Source: Actinomycetota bacterium (GTDB lineage: Bacteria > Actinomycetota > Thermoleophilia > Solirubrobacterales > 70-9). From it: a stretch of DNA of 64,000 bases. The stretch lies in contig JAFDWO010000087.1 in the NCBI GenBank assembly GCA_018268415.1, positions 1 through 64,000 of the forward strand. Direction: 5' to 3'. The notes beneath the pieces are model-generated. The model saw only the letters and a program-made list of their open reading frames with translations, had not been told where the DNA came from and ran no database searches. Below are positions 7,589 to 15,454 of this stretch, piece by piece. Positions within the stretch are counted from its first letter, which is position 1; each line of letters opens with the position of its first letter. A program made the translations under genes and the position numbers.

Positions 7589-8236
7589 CTAGTTGCAGGC
7601 CTCGTTCGTTTCGGCGTAGTAGTCGACCGGGATCGCGGTCTTGAATTGCGCTGCGCCGGAGCTGTCGACGCCGATGGCGGTCGATGCCTCTGCCCCTATG
7701 GTCCCTTCGTAGACATTGTCGACGACGGGAAGACTGACGTCAGCAAGGCCGTCGCTCCCTTGATCGATCTGGACCTGGGTGACCCCATCGGGCACCACGC
7801 CGAAGATCCAGTAGCTGCCACAGGCGACGGGCCGGGCACCGAAGAGCTCGCCCGAAGCCGCCTGCGCGGCGTCATCGCAGGCTGCGTTCGCCTCCTGCGT
7901 GACGCAGATGGATCGGCCGAGTGCGGCCACGGTCATTTCTTTGCCACTCGGCATATCAGCGACGCCAAGTTGGGACACCGGCTGGGCGTCAGTGTTTCCG
8001 GGCAGGACGGCTTCGGCTGCGATCTTCAGACCCGATGGCGCCGCAGGCGACGTGACAACTGAATCCCCGGCTTGTCCGACCGGATGAAGGACCGAGAATC
8101 GGCTTAAGGGATCACTGTTGGACTTGGAAGACGCGGCATCCGAGTTCCCCGAGCCCCAGAGAATGAGAGCCGCGAGGAACAGCGCGATGGCACCAATGGT
8201 TCCGAACCAGAACTTGGATGAGAGTCGAATAGACAT
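7589..8236 (-). CDS. Exported or membrane-anchored protein of unknown function
   Basis: A 215-residue protein not recognised as a known family. Residues ~8-27 (KFWFGTIGAIALFLAALILW) form a signal anchor. A Ser/Asp-rich linker follows, then an extracellular part with five Cys (ICVTQEANAACDD, VACGSY, terminal EACN) likely to form disulfides. Its C-terminal stretch (WIFGVVPDGVTQVQIDQG...DVSLPVVDNVYEG) has a beta-sandwich-like pattern that parallels a stretch of the protein at 9392-10225 (FYVAGRISPGVKSVDVVF...). It follows the 8249-8683 gene by 12 bp on the same strand, so the two form an operon divergent from the ECF sigma gene. Confidence 0.75.
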   Translation of the reverse strand: MSIRLSSKFWFGTIGAIALFLAALILWGSGNSDAASSKSNSDPLSRFSVLHPVGQAGDSVVTSPAAPSGLKIAAEAVLPGNTDAQPVSQLGVADMPSGKEMTVAALGRSICVTQEANAACDDAAQAASGELFGARPVACGSYWIFGVVPDGVTQVQIDQGSDGLADVSLPVVDNVYEGTIGAEASTAIGVDSSGAAQFKTAIPVDYYAETNEACN

Positions 8237-8248
8237 TGTGTCTTCCTC

Positions 8249-8683
8249 CTACTGGTAGCCGAAGCCGAGGATGTACCGGGGTCCGGGTGCACCGTGGCGG
8301 ATGAAAAGGTATCCCGGCTGCCATGCGGCCCCAATGCCAGCCGACTGAAAGCCTGCTCCACACGCGACCTGTGCCGTTTCGCCGTTCGAGCCTTTGACGA
8401 CGTGCACGCACTTCTGGGTGACTTCAGCTCCGCCTTGGTTGCCTCCATTGACCCCCGCTGCGTACCAGTTGCGGAGATTCGTACCTGCTTCGAACCAATC
8501 CTGGACGCCGGGTGCGAGGCCCGGCTGCCCCCAATTGCAGGTCCAGCTCGCTCCCGTCCAGGTGCAGGACCCCGGACTCGCCGCCGCAGTCCCCGCTCCT
8601 CCGGCGGCGATAGCGAGGATGGCCACTCCGCCTAGGGCCAGTAGAAGTTGACATTTTCGTAGGAGATGCGTTGGATATCTCAT
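8249..8683 (-). CDS. Secreted small protein of unknown function
   Basis: A 144-residue protein with a clear Sec signal peptide (MRYPTHLLRKCQLLLALGGVAILAIAAGGAGTAAA, cleavage after ~residue 35). The mature ~110 residues are rich in Gly, Trp and Tyr with four Cys (SCTWTGASWTCNWG, QKCVHV, ACGAGF). No known domain is recognised. It is first in a two-gene minus-strand operon and faces the ECF sigma gene across a 149-bp AT-rich intergenic region. It may be a target of that sigma factor. Confidence 0.75.
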   Translation of the reverse strand: MRYPTHLLRKCQLLLALGGVAILAIAAGGAGTAAASPGSCTWTGASWTCNWGQPGLAPGVQDWFEAGTNLRNWYAAGVNGGNQGGAEVTQKCVHVVKGSNGETAQVACGAGFQSAGIGAAWQPGYLFIRHGAPGPRYILGFGYQ

Positions 8684-8832
8684 ATAAACAAAGATAATAG
8701 AACGAAAATGCTTCCTTGAATATATTGGCCATATGATCTACTAAGCTGAATTATCAAAACTCGGTACAGGGAACGGCCTCCGAATGAAGGTGCTCGGGAG
8801 CATCCGGGGTATGCCCTCCGTATTAGAGGTAG
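8684..8832. promoter_or_regulatory. AT-rich divergent promoter region
   Basis: This 149-bp gap is markedly richer in A+T (tataaacaaagataatag, gaatatattggccatatgat) than the rest of the window and separates divergent start codons at 8683 (-) and 8833 (+). A ggaac box at ~8772 is compatible with an ECF -35 element (GGAAC) for the plus-strand genes; the -10 is not obvious. The sigma factor start has gagg at 8825-8828. Confidence 0.5.
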
Positions 8833-9399
8833 ATGGGCAAGTTGAGAGAATTCGAGATCCGGCCACCGGTTGAGCGGGTCAGCGTCGGTCCCGCTGAGGG
8901 GAAGCTGCTGAGGGAGGCAAAGGATGGCTCCAAGGAGGCGACCGAAGAGCTGGTCCGGCGGCATTGGGATCGGGCCCATCGAATCGCCAGTGCGATTCTT
9001 GGTGACCCCGTTGTCGCCGAAGACGTCACGCAAGAGGCGATGATCTCGATCCTCTCGAGCCTCGGCCGATTCGATACCCGTCGTCCTTTTGTGCCTTGGC
9101 TGCATCGGGTGGTTACCAATCGCGCTATCGACTGGGAACGGGCACGTGATCGCCGGGAACAGCTCACCTTCGCTGTGTCGATCTTCAGCCCTGCGGATCC
9201 TGGTCCGCGGGAGGCGCTGGTCGCGGCATTGGGCACGCTTCCGTTGGATCAACGGACCGTTGTCGTGCTCCGCCATATAGCCGGCTACGGGACGAACGAG
9301 ATCGCTCGGATGTTGCGGCTCCGCCGGGGAACTGTCGGGTCCCGCCTGCGGAGGGGACTGGATCAACTCAAGCGCGAATTGGAGAATCAGGATGGATGA
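8833..9399 (+). CDS. ECF RNA polymerase sigma factor
   Basis: A 188-residue ECF (sigma-70 group 4) factor. Region 2 spans ~35-100 (EELVRRHWDRAHRIASAILGDPVVAEDVTQEAMISILSSL...PFVPWLHRVVTNRAIDWER) and region 4 ~130-182 (LGTLPLDQRTVVVLRHIAGYGTNEIARMLRLRRGTVGSRLRRGLDQL) with its HTH. It has no extra C-terminal domain. The stop overlaps the next gene by 8 nt, the usual arrangement with an anti-sigma factor. It sits inside the tRNA-Arg island and faces two exported proteins, so it may control an envelope or stress response carried by the island. Confidence 0.93.
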   Translation: MGKLREFEIRPPVERVSVGPAEGKLLREAKDGSKEATEELVRRHWDRAHRIASAILGDPVVAEDVTQEAMISILSSLGRFDTRRPFVPWLHRVVTNRAIDWERARDRREQLTFAVSIFSPADPGPREALVAALGTLPLDQRTVVVLRHIAGYGTNEIARMLRLRRGTVGSRLRRGLDQLKRELENQDG

Positions 9400-10225
9400 A
9401 CGTAGCCTGACCGAGAGACTCGCGAGCATCGACCTTCCGCCGGCAAACGTCGGGCGGGACGAAATCGCTGCCATGGTCGCCTCGAACGTCGAGACCGCTC
9501 GAGCGAGACGGAGCCACCGGGCATCTGCGCGACTACGTGTTGCCACTTTGCTGGCCTGCGCGGCCTTCGGACTGGCCGCGTTCGCGGCCTGGACGTCGCC
9601 GGGACAGGCGGGAGCATCATGGGTGGTCGATCGTCTTGGCTTCGGCGATCCGGGTGAGCCCCCGGCACTCGAAGAACTGCGCGCGTCTTGGAGCCGCGGG
9701 ACCGTTGCCGAAGGCCAGCCTGCCTACGTGCTCGTGAACGCACCAGCCGCCGCCGCGGGCCGCTACGAATTCATTACCTATCGTCCCAAAGCGGTGGGAA
9801 CCGAAAATAAAGAGCCCTGCTTCGAGCTCGATCTGACCCAGGCCCGGAGTTCTAGCGGGCAGGGCTGCGGGGTCTTCCCCGAAGGCGGAGATCTCTACTC
9901 GAACGGGTATGGAGGTGGGATTCAATCCGGAGGAGAATCGTTCTACGTGGCGGGGCGGATCAGTCCGGGTGTCAAGTCTGTAGACGTGGTTTTCGCGGGC
10001 CATACTGTCGACGTGGAAGTCGTCCAGATCCCGGACGACCTTCTCGAACGGCTGGGGATCACCACGAGGTTCAGCTTCTTCATCGCCTTCCTGCCGAACG
10101 CTGCGCACGGCGGGGATCTGGTCGTGCAGGCGCTTGGCGACGGCGGTGAAGTTCTCGGGAAGAAGATCTCGATCGTGCCCGACTTGCTGGCGGGGAGAAC
10201 CGGCTACCTACCGCCGCCCCAGTAG
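9392..10225 (+). CDS. Membrane protein, probable anti-sigma or signal sensor
   Basis: A 277-residue protein with a short cytosolic N-terminus (~46 residues, MDERSLTERLASIDLPPANVG...), one TM helix near 47-66 (RVATLLACAAFGLAAFAAW) and a ~210-residue extracellular part with Cys pairs (PCFELDL, GCGVF). The N-terminus is shorter than a standard zinc-binding anti-sigma domain and lacks HxxxCxxC, so the anti-sigma role rests on position: it overlaps the ECF gene by 8 nt (ATGGATGA). The exported half resembles in pattern the protein at 7589-8236, which suggests the island encodes related external domains on both sides of the sigma gene. Confidence 0.75.
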   Translation: MDERSLTERLASIDLPPANVGRDEIAAMVASNVETARARRSHRASARLRVATLLACAAFGLAAFAAWTSPGQAGASWVVDRLGFGDPGEPPALEELRASWSRGTVAEGQPAYVLVNAPAAAAGRYEFITYRPKAVGTENKEPCFELDLTQARSSSGQGCGVFPEGGDLYSNGYGGGIQSGGESFYVAGRISPGVKSVDVVFAGHTVDVEVVQIPDDLLERLGITTRFSFFIAFLPNAAHGGDLVVQALGDGGEVLGKKISIVPDLLAGRTGYLPPPQ

Positions 10226-10569
10226 TGGATCGGTCTGACCTGGCTGCGAGTCTGCTGCCCATCTCCGTCTGGCTGCGACGCCCTGATGGGCCAGTCGGCC
10301 AGATCCTGTAGAGGGGACGAATCCCGTCCAGCGGTCGCTAGACACCAGATATCCAGCGGCCCTCCGCTGTTTCGGGCAGAGAGCCGAGACGATCGCGGTG
10401 TCACCGCCGCCTGCGTCGCTCATGATGCGGCCGCTCACGCCTCGCTGCCCTCCGTTGGTATAGGGAAGCGCTTCGACCCATATCGCTTCATCGACGTCGC
10501 GGTGGATCTTCTTTCCTACGAGGACGCTCCCGAGGCGCTCGAATACCGCCAGAGCCAGAACCTGGCGAA

Positions 10570-10802
10570 AGAGGAATCAGCCGCAGGACGGCGTCCCCGA
10601 CGTCCCGGTCTCCCGCTTCGTCCTCGAGATGAAGGGGGCGAGAAGTACGACCTGCTGATCAACTCCCCAGGACATCTGCAAGCGACCGCGGCGGCTGAAG
10701 GCGGCCTTCACCACCCAGAACGGCAAGACTGCGGATCTCGGGCAGAAGGTGGCGATCGGGTGCGTGACGGGGAAGGGGAAGAGAAAGGCCAAAGGTTCTT
10801 AG
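10570..10802 (+). pseudogene. Remnant C-terminus of a large secreted repetitive protein
   Basis: Read with one frame change near 10668, this segment gives PQDGVPDVPVSRFVLEMKGG..., then KAAFTTQNGKTADLGQKVAIGC, then a Lys-rich tail ending at TAG 10800-10802. Similar ends (VPDVPxSRF...KAxFTAQNGK) occur, from my knowledge, in long exported proteins of Solirubrobacterales. Only the end survives, and no single frame spans it. It supports both the taxonomic guess and the decay of this end of the island. Confidence 0.6.
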
Positions 10803-10859
10803 ACCAGTTTTCTGTCTCGGGCACCGGCTCTCCCTGCTCCGGTTCCTCTCGCCAGTTCA

Positions 10860-11025
10860 CGAAAGCGGGCAACGGAGGAGTGCGTGCTTATCAAAGCTGA
10901 ACGGGACCGAGGCATCTCCCAGCTCACGGACTCGCACCTCGGGATCCAGGCGACGGGTTAGACCGATCTTCACCACGCCCTCGCCGACGATCCGATGTTC
11001 GAGATGACGTAGACATAGCTGGCCC
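10860..11025 (-). pseudogene. Remnant of Mug113/T5orf172 (GIY-YIG-like) domain protein
   Basis: On the minus strand one frame reads YVYVISNIGS and, after a shift near 11000, another reads GEGVVKIGLTRRLDPEVRVRELGDASVPF followed by SFDKHALL. This is the core of the Mug113/T5orf172 nuclease-like domain, found at the C-terminus of DUF4041 phage and defence proteins. The rest of the gene is missing. It is a dead fragment, consistent with a phage- or island-derived origin. Confidence 0.65.
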
Positions 11026-11353
11026 GGATGTTGGCGGCCGGTAGTCGACGTCATCGATTGCCCGTTGAATTCGGTCAAGCTCGGCCTCATGCGGTGCGGC
11101 GGCCTCCTCGGAACCATAGTGGTGCTCAGGGGGATCTGAGACCCCGGGGGAACATCTTCACCTACGCCCCGGGCCCTCCCGCCCGAGGCGGGGTGGTGCT
11201 GCGAGGTCAGGCCCGAAGTCTCCGTCATCCTCGGACTCCCGGGGCACGAAATGGGGCACGGTGCCATACGGAGTCCAGCCGATCTCAGCCGTGCTCGATT
11301 CCGTGTATTCCACCTGAAACCGAATCCCACATAGCCCAGCCGAGCCCAGTTCG

Positions 11354-11399
11354 CGGTCTACGAAACCGAAGGTCACTGGTTCGAATCCAGTCGGGCGCA
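11354..11399 (+). repeat. Putative attR (tRNA-Arg 3' fragment)
   Basis: It matches 2169-2214 at 44 of 46 positions. The two differences (t to c and a to g) are partners in the T stem and keep pairing (actgg/ccagt), so this half evolved, or was acquired, as part of a functional tRNA. The upstream 5' half does not form an acceptor stem with it, so it is not a working tRNA gene. Confidence 0.7.
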
Positions 11400-11500
11400 C
11401 TTCGGGAATCTCGCCGGTCGAGTCGGCATCAGGAGAACTGCCTTCGTCGTCGATGCGTCGAATGCTTCAAGTTGCGGGGCGGGCGCGCCGATGAGGCCGG

Positions 11501-14230
11501 ATGCGCGCCGAGCGGAGTCCGAGTGCACCGTCTGCTCCGACGATCCGGTCGGCGGCGCAGAAGTTGGCGCTCGGGGCGCTGATGATTCTGGCGGCGGTAT
11601 CGGTGTTGCTGTCGGGAACGGCGTCGGCAGGGCGGCCGAGGGCCTCCGACTCTCGTCGCATCATCCACGCCCGCCCCGTCGTACCGGTGCTCGCGGAGTC
11701 GGGTGGCTCACTCCTGCGCGAACGCCAACGGAGGGCGCGGGTCCGGATCTATGCCGTCAGCCGCGGCCACGGTCGCCGGCTCGTCGGTCGGGGTCGAACC
11801 GGCGCCGAAGGGGTGGCGCTGGTGCGACTGCGAACGCGACGGCTGCCGCGCTCGGCGGCCGTCGTGGTCGGGGGTGGTCGCCTGCTCGGTCGGCGCTTCG
11901 GGGGCCACATGGTGACCCGGGTGCATCTGCGGCCGGGCAAGCCGGTATTCGTCTCGCCGCTTTCCTCCCTGATCGCTGCGCTGCGGTCCGCCCACCCGCA
12001 GCTCTCCCAGAGGGTGGCCACGCGGCGGGTCCGGACCGCGCTCGCTCTGCCGTCGTTCTTCGATTTCGCCGGTGACCTCGCCGACCGCCGGATCTTTGAC
12101 GGTCGCGCCTTCGTCCGCCGCGCTCGCCGTCACGGTGGTTTCGACCGGTTCGTCCGCCGCCGCGCCCGCCACCTGCACCGCGCCACCGTCCACGCCTCCG
12201 CCGCCGAAGCCGACGGGTGCTTCGCGGAAGCGTCGAGGACCACGGCCGGCTTCGCCGAGCTGATGGGCTTCCGCAACGTGCCGAATGCCCCCTCGCTTCC
12301 CGCCTGCGCCGCGCCGAGCCCGGCCTCGAACCAGACGTCGCGCCTCGTCGCGACGGCATCTGCGGAGTCGCCGCTCTCGATCTTCGGCACCGTCGTCTCG
12401 GTAGCGAGCTTGATCTACGGCGTGGTCTCGGGTCAGAGCACCGCGGGAGAACTCGAAGAAATCAGGTCCCAGCTGAACGAAGTCCAGAGCGAACTGCAGC
12501 AGATCCAAGCCGACCTGGGCGAACTGCAGGCGGAGGTGGCGGCGGTCAACGCCAACGTGGTCAGCGGCAACATGTCGACCCTGGTCGGCGATGCGGTGCC
12601 GACGATCGATCGCATCAAGAGCGGTGGTGACGAAGTGATGGTGTTGCTCGGCGCCGCCGCCCAGATCCTCTGTGAAGGGGAAAAGGGCTGTCCTGTCCCG
12701 AGCGGGACGACCAACCTCACCGAAGCCCTCGAAGTCGCCTGCGAACCCGAAACCAAGGCTTGCGAAAACTTCTACACCGACCTCTATTTCACGAGCCGAA
12801 CGGTGAGTGGTTACCGACCTCGTCAAGCCGTGGAAAATCTCGGCAGCTGGGCCGAGGGATCGGCTTTCACCGGTGCCGCTCCCGACCCCGGCATCGTCCA
12901 GTGGGCGCTCGACCAGGGCGCCGGCGACGAACAGTTCTTCCAGACGTCGAACGCCGCCGACGCCCGCCTCCAGTGGGCCTATTACACCGTCTACTCGACC
13001 TACTCTCAACTGGGGTACGCGACGGCTCTGGCGATGGGCCTCGGCCAGCCGCTGCCCGGCGCACACTCGGCGCATCCGCCGAAGCTGACCATCGCGGTCC
13101 TCCGTGAACAGGTCGAAAAGATGGACAAGCCGATCGGCCTTCAGATCGCCCAGTTCCCGAACATGCCGGACTCGGCGGTGATCGACACCAACGCCGAAAA
13201 CCCGGATCGAGACCCGCCGTCGATGTTCGCCCAGCAGGTCGGCGCCGAGGCTCGCATATCGGAATACCAACGTGAAGGCGCGCTCTACGAACTGAACGGT
13301 GACGTCTCCTCCGGTTCGATCAAGTCCTCGAACCAGCCCGGGGTGACACTCACGACCTGGCAGAAGCAGGGCGAACCGCCGCTCGTGATGACCCCGGCGG
13401 CGGCGGCCGGAAGCGAAACCTGGAGCCTCCTGCCGACCGGTGGCAAGCGCGCGCAGACGCCCGCCATGACGAGCGCCACATTCTCCGACTGGGCTCTCGC
13501 CGCCGGTACCAGCGACGCCGCCCTACCGGAGTGGAACTCGAGCACCCACAAGGTCGACAAGACCGAAAATCCGTTGACCGGCCCGCTGCCCGACCTCTAC
13601 AGCGGCGCGCAGCCGCAGGGTGGTCAGACGGCGGGGCAGTGGATGAGCGAAAGCTCCGGGATCAGGCCGGCTCTGCTGAGCCCGACCGCTTCGGGCTTCG
13701 GCGAAGAAGAGGGCATCGTCACCGAATACGGGAAGACGGGTGACAACAACAAGGACGCGGGCCTCGGCTGGGGTCTCTGCACCCCGGCCGGCAGCGACCG
13801 ATGCATGCTGCCGACCTGGCAGTCACAGCAGATCGATCCGTACGCGCAGGTGTCGAGTGGGCAGACCTACAACACCGGCTCGTCCCAGAAGAACACCGGG
13901 CTCTTCGACCTCAACAACGGCGTCGTCATCGCCAATCAGGGCCTTCAATCCCAACCCGATCCCGGCACCTTCGTGAACCAATATCCGAACTGGACCAACG
14001 AAATCAATCTACGCGGGGTCTGGTTCACGGGATTCCTGGAAATCATGAACGGCACCGCCAACGGCGCGGTCCTGGCCTTGGGGGGAATGAGCCCTCTGGG
14101 TCGGCCCGTCCTCTTCACCCGCGAGCAGGCGGCGAACGATTGCTTCTACTGGACCCCGTCGGGCAGCGGCCCGGCCGCCGGCAGCGGCTGCCTGAAGCAG
14201 CGGGCCCACAGCGGTGAAATCCTGCCCTGA
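11501..14230 (+). CDS. Large secreted coiled-coil protein of unknown function
   Basis: A 909-residue exported protein with no recognised family. Residues 1-42 form a signal peptide (h-region LALGALMILAAVSVLL, cleavage after SGTASA). The next ~200 residues are Arg-rich and could hold an Ig-like beta domain (VRIYAVSRGHGRRLVGRGRTGAEGVALVRL). Near 291-311 lies a hydrophobic stretch (PLSIFGTVVSVASLIYGVVSG), immediately followed by a regular coiled coil at ~315-352 (ELEEIRSQLNEVQSELQQIQ...). The remaining ~550 residues are Trp/Tyr/Gly-rich with scattered Cys. Hydrophobic helix plus long coiled coil recalls alpha-helical pore-forming toxins, but that is only a resemblance. From ~12440 on, Glu codons are almost all GAA, unlike cytosolic genes of the window. 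Confidence 0.8.
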   Translation: MRAERSPSAPSAPTIRSAAQKLALGALMILAAVSVLLSGTASAGRPRASDSRRIIHARPVVPVLAESGGSLLRERQRRARVRIYAVSRGHGRRLVGRGRTGAEGVALVRLRTRRLPRSAAVVVGGGRLLGRRFGGHMVTRVHLRPGKPVFVSPLSSLIAALRSAHPQLSQRVATRRVRTALALPSFFDFAGDLADRRIFDGRAFVRRARRHGGFDRFVRRRARHLHRATVHASAAEADGCFAEASRTTAGFAELMGFRNVPNAPSLPACAAPSPASNQTSRLVATASAESPLSIFGTVVSVASLIYGVVSGQSTAGELEEIRSQLNEVQSELQQIQADLGELQAEVAAVNANVVSGNMSTLVGDAVPTIDRIKSGGDEVMVLLGAAAQILCEGEKGCPVPSGTTNLTEALEVACEPETKACENFYTDLYFTSRTVSGYRPRQAVENLGSWAEGSAFTGAAPDPGIVQWALDQGAGDEQFFQTSNAADARLQWAYYTVYSTYSQLGYATALAMGLGQPLPGAHSAHPPKLTIAVLREQVEKMDKPIGLQIAQFPNMPDSAVIDTNAENPDRDPPSMFAQQVGAEARISEYQREGALYELNGDVSSGSIKSSNQPGVTLTTWQKQGEPPLVMTPAAAAGSETWSLLPTGGKRAQTPAMTSATFSDWALAAGTSDAALPEWNSSTHKVDKTENPLTGPLPDLYSGAQPQGGQTAGQWMSESSGIRPALLSPTASGFGEEEGIVTEYGKTGDNNKDAGLGWGLCTPAGSDRCMLPTWQSQQIDPYAQVSSGQTYNTGSSQKNTGLFDLNNGVVIANQGLQSQPDPGTFVNQYPNWTNEINLRGVWFTGFLEIMNGTANGAVLALGGMSPLGRPVLFTREQAANDCFYWTPSGSGPAAGSGCLKQRAHSGEILP

Positions 14231-14341
14231 CGCGGGGTGCCGGATCATTGGAGCCGCTCTGGCCCGACTCGATCCGTCGCAGGCTCGCGGTGGAGATGCC
14301 GATCGCCGGTGGTCCACGCAGGACGGCAGATCCACGCGGGA

Positions 14342-15121
14342 TCAGGAGTCCCTGCCGCTCCCGCTCAGGATCACCTCGGCAACGAGTCTTGGGTCGTCGG
14401 TCATCGGCACGTGGCCGCAGCCGTCGAGCGGGACGAACCGGGCGTCGGGCAACAGCCGGCGTGCCCGTTCCGCCTGCCGCCAGAAGAGGATGCGGTCGCG
14501 GCGGCCCCAGGCGATCGTCACCGGCGCGGCAGGCTTCCCGGAGAACCGGTAGTTGCCGGCGGCCTCGACGCCCCTCCCGAAATCTGATGCCGTCGCCATT
14601 GCCCGGGCACCTGAGATCGCGCTCTCGGCCGGCATCCGCCACGGCTTGGCCAGCGCCTGCCAGAGGGCGATCGTGCGAAATACGCGGCTCCTGAACACCA
14701 CCGGCGACACCGGGCTGAGGGCCCTCGCCCCAAATCGGGTCAGGCGCAGCGAGGCTGACCCGTAGAAAAATTCTCGGGCATTGAAGAATCCGATCGGCGA
14801 AAGCGCGGTTGCGGTGGAGACCAGTTGGCCCTTTGCCATCTCGAGTGCGATTCCGCCCCCGAGCGAGTTTCCAGCCACATGAACACCGCCCAGGTCTTGT
14901 TCGATCATCCACCGTTCGACCGTCTCGGCCAGCGCCGGGACCGTCGGCGTCACCTCGGCAGAGAGCGCCGGTGAAGATCCGCAGCCGGGAAGGTCGATTG
15001 CGAAGACGCGCCGATGCGGCGTCAGCAATGGCACAACGGGATCCCAGGCCGCCCGGCTGCCCCCGGTCCCGTGGATCAGGATCAGCGCTGGTCCGTCCCC
15101 CTCGCTATCCCAAGCCAGCAT
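14342..15121 (-). CDS. Alpha/beta-fold hydrolase
   Basis: A 259-residue serine hydrolase. The oxyanion region is LILIHGTGGSRAAW near 13-26, the nucleophile elbow is GNSLGG (VHVAGNSLGGGIALEMAKG), the acid is probably in WGRRDRILF, and the His is in DGCGHVPMTDDP near the C-terminus. The cap region (FFNAREFFYGSASLRL...) is hydrophobic. The length fits the MhpC/BphD-like group, but the substrate is not evident. It starts at ATG 15121, 9 bp after a small upstream minus-strand frame. Confidence 0.88.
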   Translation of the reverse strand: MLAWDSEGDGPALILIHGTGGSRAAWDPVVPLLTPHRRVFAIDLPGCGSSPALSAEVTPTVPALAETVERWMIEQDLGGVHVAGNSLGGGIALEMAKGQLVSTATALSPIGFFNAREFFYGSASLRLTRFGARALSPVSPVVFRSRVFRTIALWQALAKPWRMPAESAISGARAMATASDFGRGVEAAGNYRFSGKPAAPVTIAWGRRDRILFWRQAERARRLLPDARFVPLDGCGHVPMTDDPRLVAEVILSGSGRDS

Positions 15122-15130
15122 CAGCGAGTC

Positions 15131-15331
15131 CTAAGTGTTCTGGTAGAGCGGTCCGTCGCCGCCCTCGGGTGGCGTCAACCGCCCGCCCTTGGCGGTGATC
15201 GCGCCGCACTGCACGCAGTTGGTGTAGTTGACGATCACGTCGACCTCGGGCGGAGGTGGTCGCGTCGGCGTAGTCGAGTCGACGATGAAGCCGATCGAGA
15301 CGAGGTCCTTGCCGGTCTTCTCGTCCTTCAT
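15131..15331 (-). CDS. Small hypothetical protein with a CxxC motif
   Basis: A 66-residue frame directly upstream of the hydrolase gene on the same strand. It reads MKDEKTGKDLVSIGFIVD, a Pro-rich linker, and NYTNCVQCGAITAKGG. It has a sensible composition and a CxxC that could bind metal, but no family is recognised. It could be a real leader gene of the hydrolase operon or a chance frame. Confidence 0.4.
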   Translation of the reverse strand: MKDEKTGKDLVSIGFIVDSTTPTRPPPPEVDVIVNYTNCVQCGAITAKGGRLTPPEGGDGPLYQNT

Positions 15332-15365
15332 CGTGTTCGCGCGCCGCTTTCGTCGAGCTCATATC

Positions 15366-15401
15366 TCGACACCATATCGTGTCGATTGACGAGTCAGTCA
15401 A
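15366..15401. promoter_or_regulatory. Two adjacent dyads in a divergent promoter region
   Basis: tcgacac/gtgtcga (15366-15372, 15379-15385) is a perfect 7-bp inverted repeat with 6-nt spacer. It is followed at once by ttgac-n6-gtcaa (15386-15401), which resembles, with one extra spacer base, the TTGAC-n5-GTCAA operator found four times between 17446 and 40054. It lies between the minus-strand 15331 frame and the plus-strand HAD gene. Confidence 0.5.
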
Positions 15402-15454
15402 CGGCTCGCCAGGTCCTCGACACCTACGATCACCGCGCTAGGCTGGCTTACTTG

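Larger units (their letters stand above)
2215..11399. mobile_element. Putative tRNA-Arg-associated genomic island, decaying
   Basis: The region is bounded by the tRNA-Arg 3' end and a near-identical tRNA fragment 9.2 kb away. It encodes a tyrosine recombinase (4555-5799), a toxin-antitoxin-like ImmA/IrrE-PIN pair, an IS3-type element with a frameshift, an ECF sigma operon with exported proteins, and fragments of at least two dead genes. Base composition is slightly lower in GC around 2300-4100 and 8650-8830 than in flanking genes. No replication or conjugation genes are seen, so it is probably a remnant that needs helper functions or is immobile. The integrase is not adjacent to either att copy, which argues for rearrangement. 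Confidence 0.6.
10226..11500. other. Decayed region without intact genes
   Basis: This 1.27-kb stretch has open frames on both strands, none intact or family-like over its full length. It contains the broken C-terminus of a secreted repetitive protein (10570-10802), the remnant of a Mug113/T5orf172 domain (10860-11025, minus strand) and the tRNA-Arg fragment (11354-11399). It looks like the degenerating right end of the integrated island. Confidence 0.6.

Noticed and set aside
11341-11400. A second functional tRNA-Arg gene
   Set aside because: Only the 3' part is intact; the upstream sequence cannot pair with the acceptor 3' strand, so it is an att-like remnant.
11028-11582. Plus-strand frame of ~184 codons across the att-like fragment
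   Set aside because: It runs through the tRNA fragment and the start of the 909-residue gene in another frame, with no domain support.
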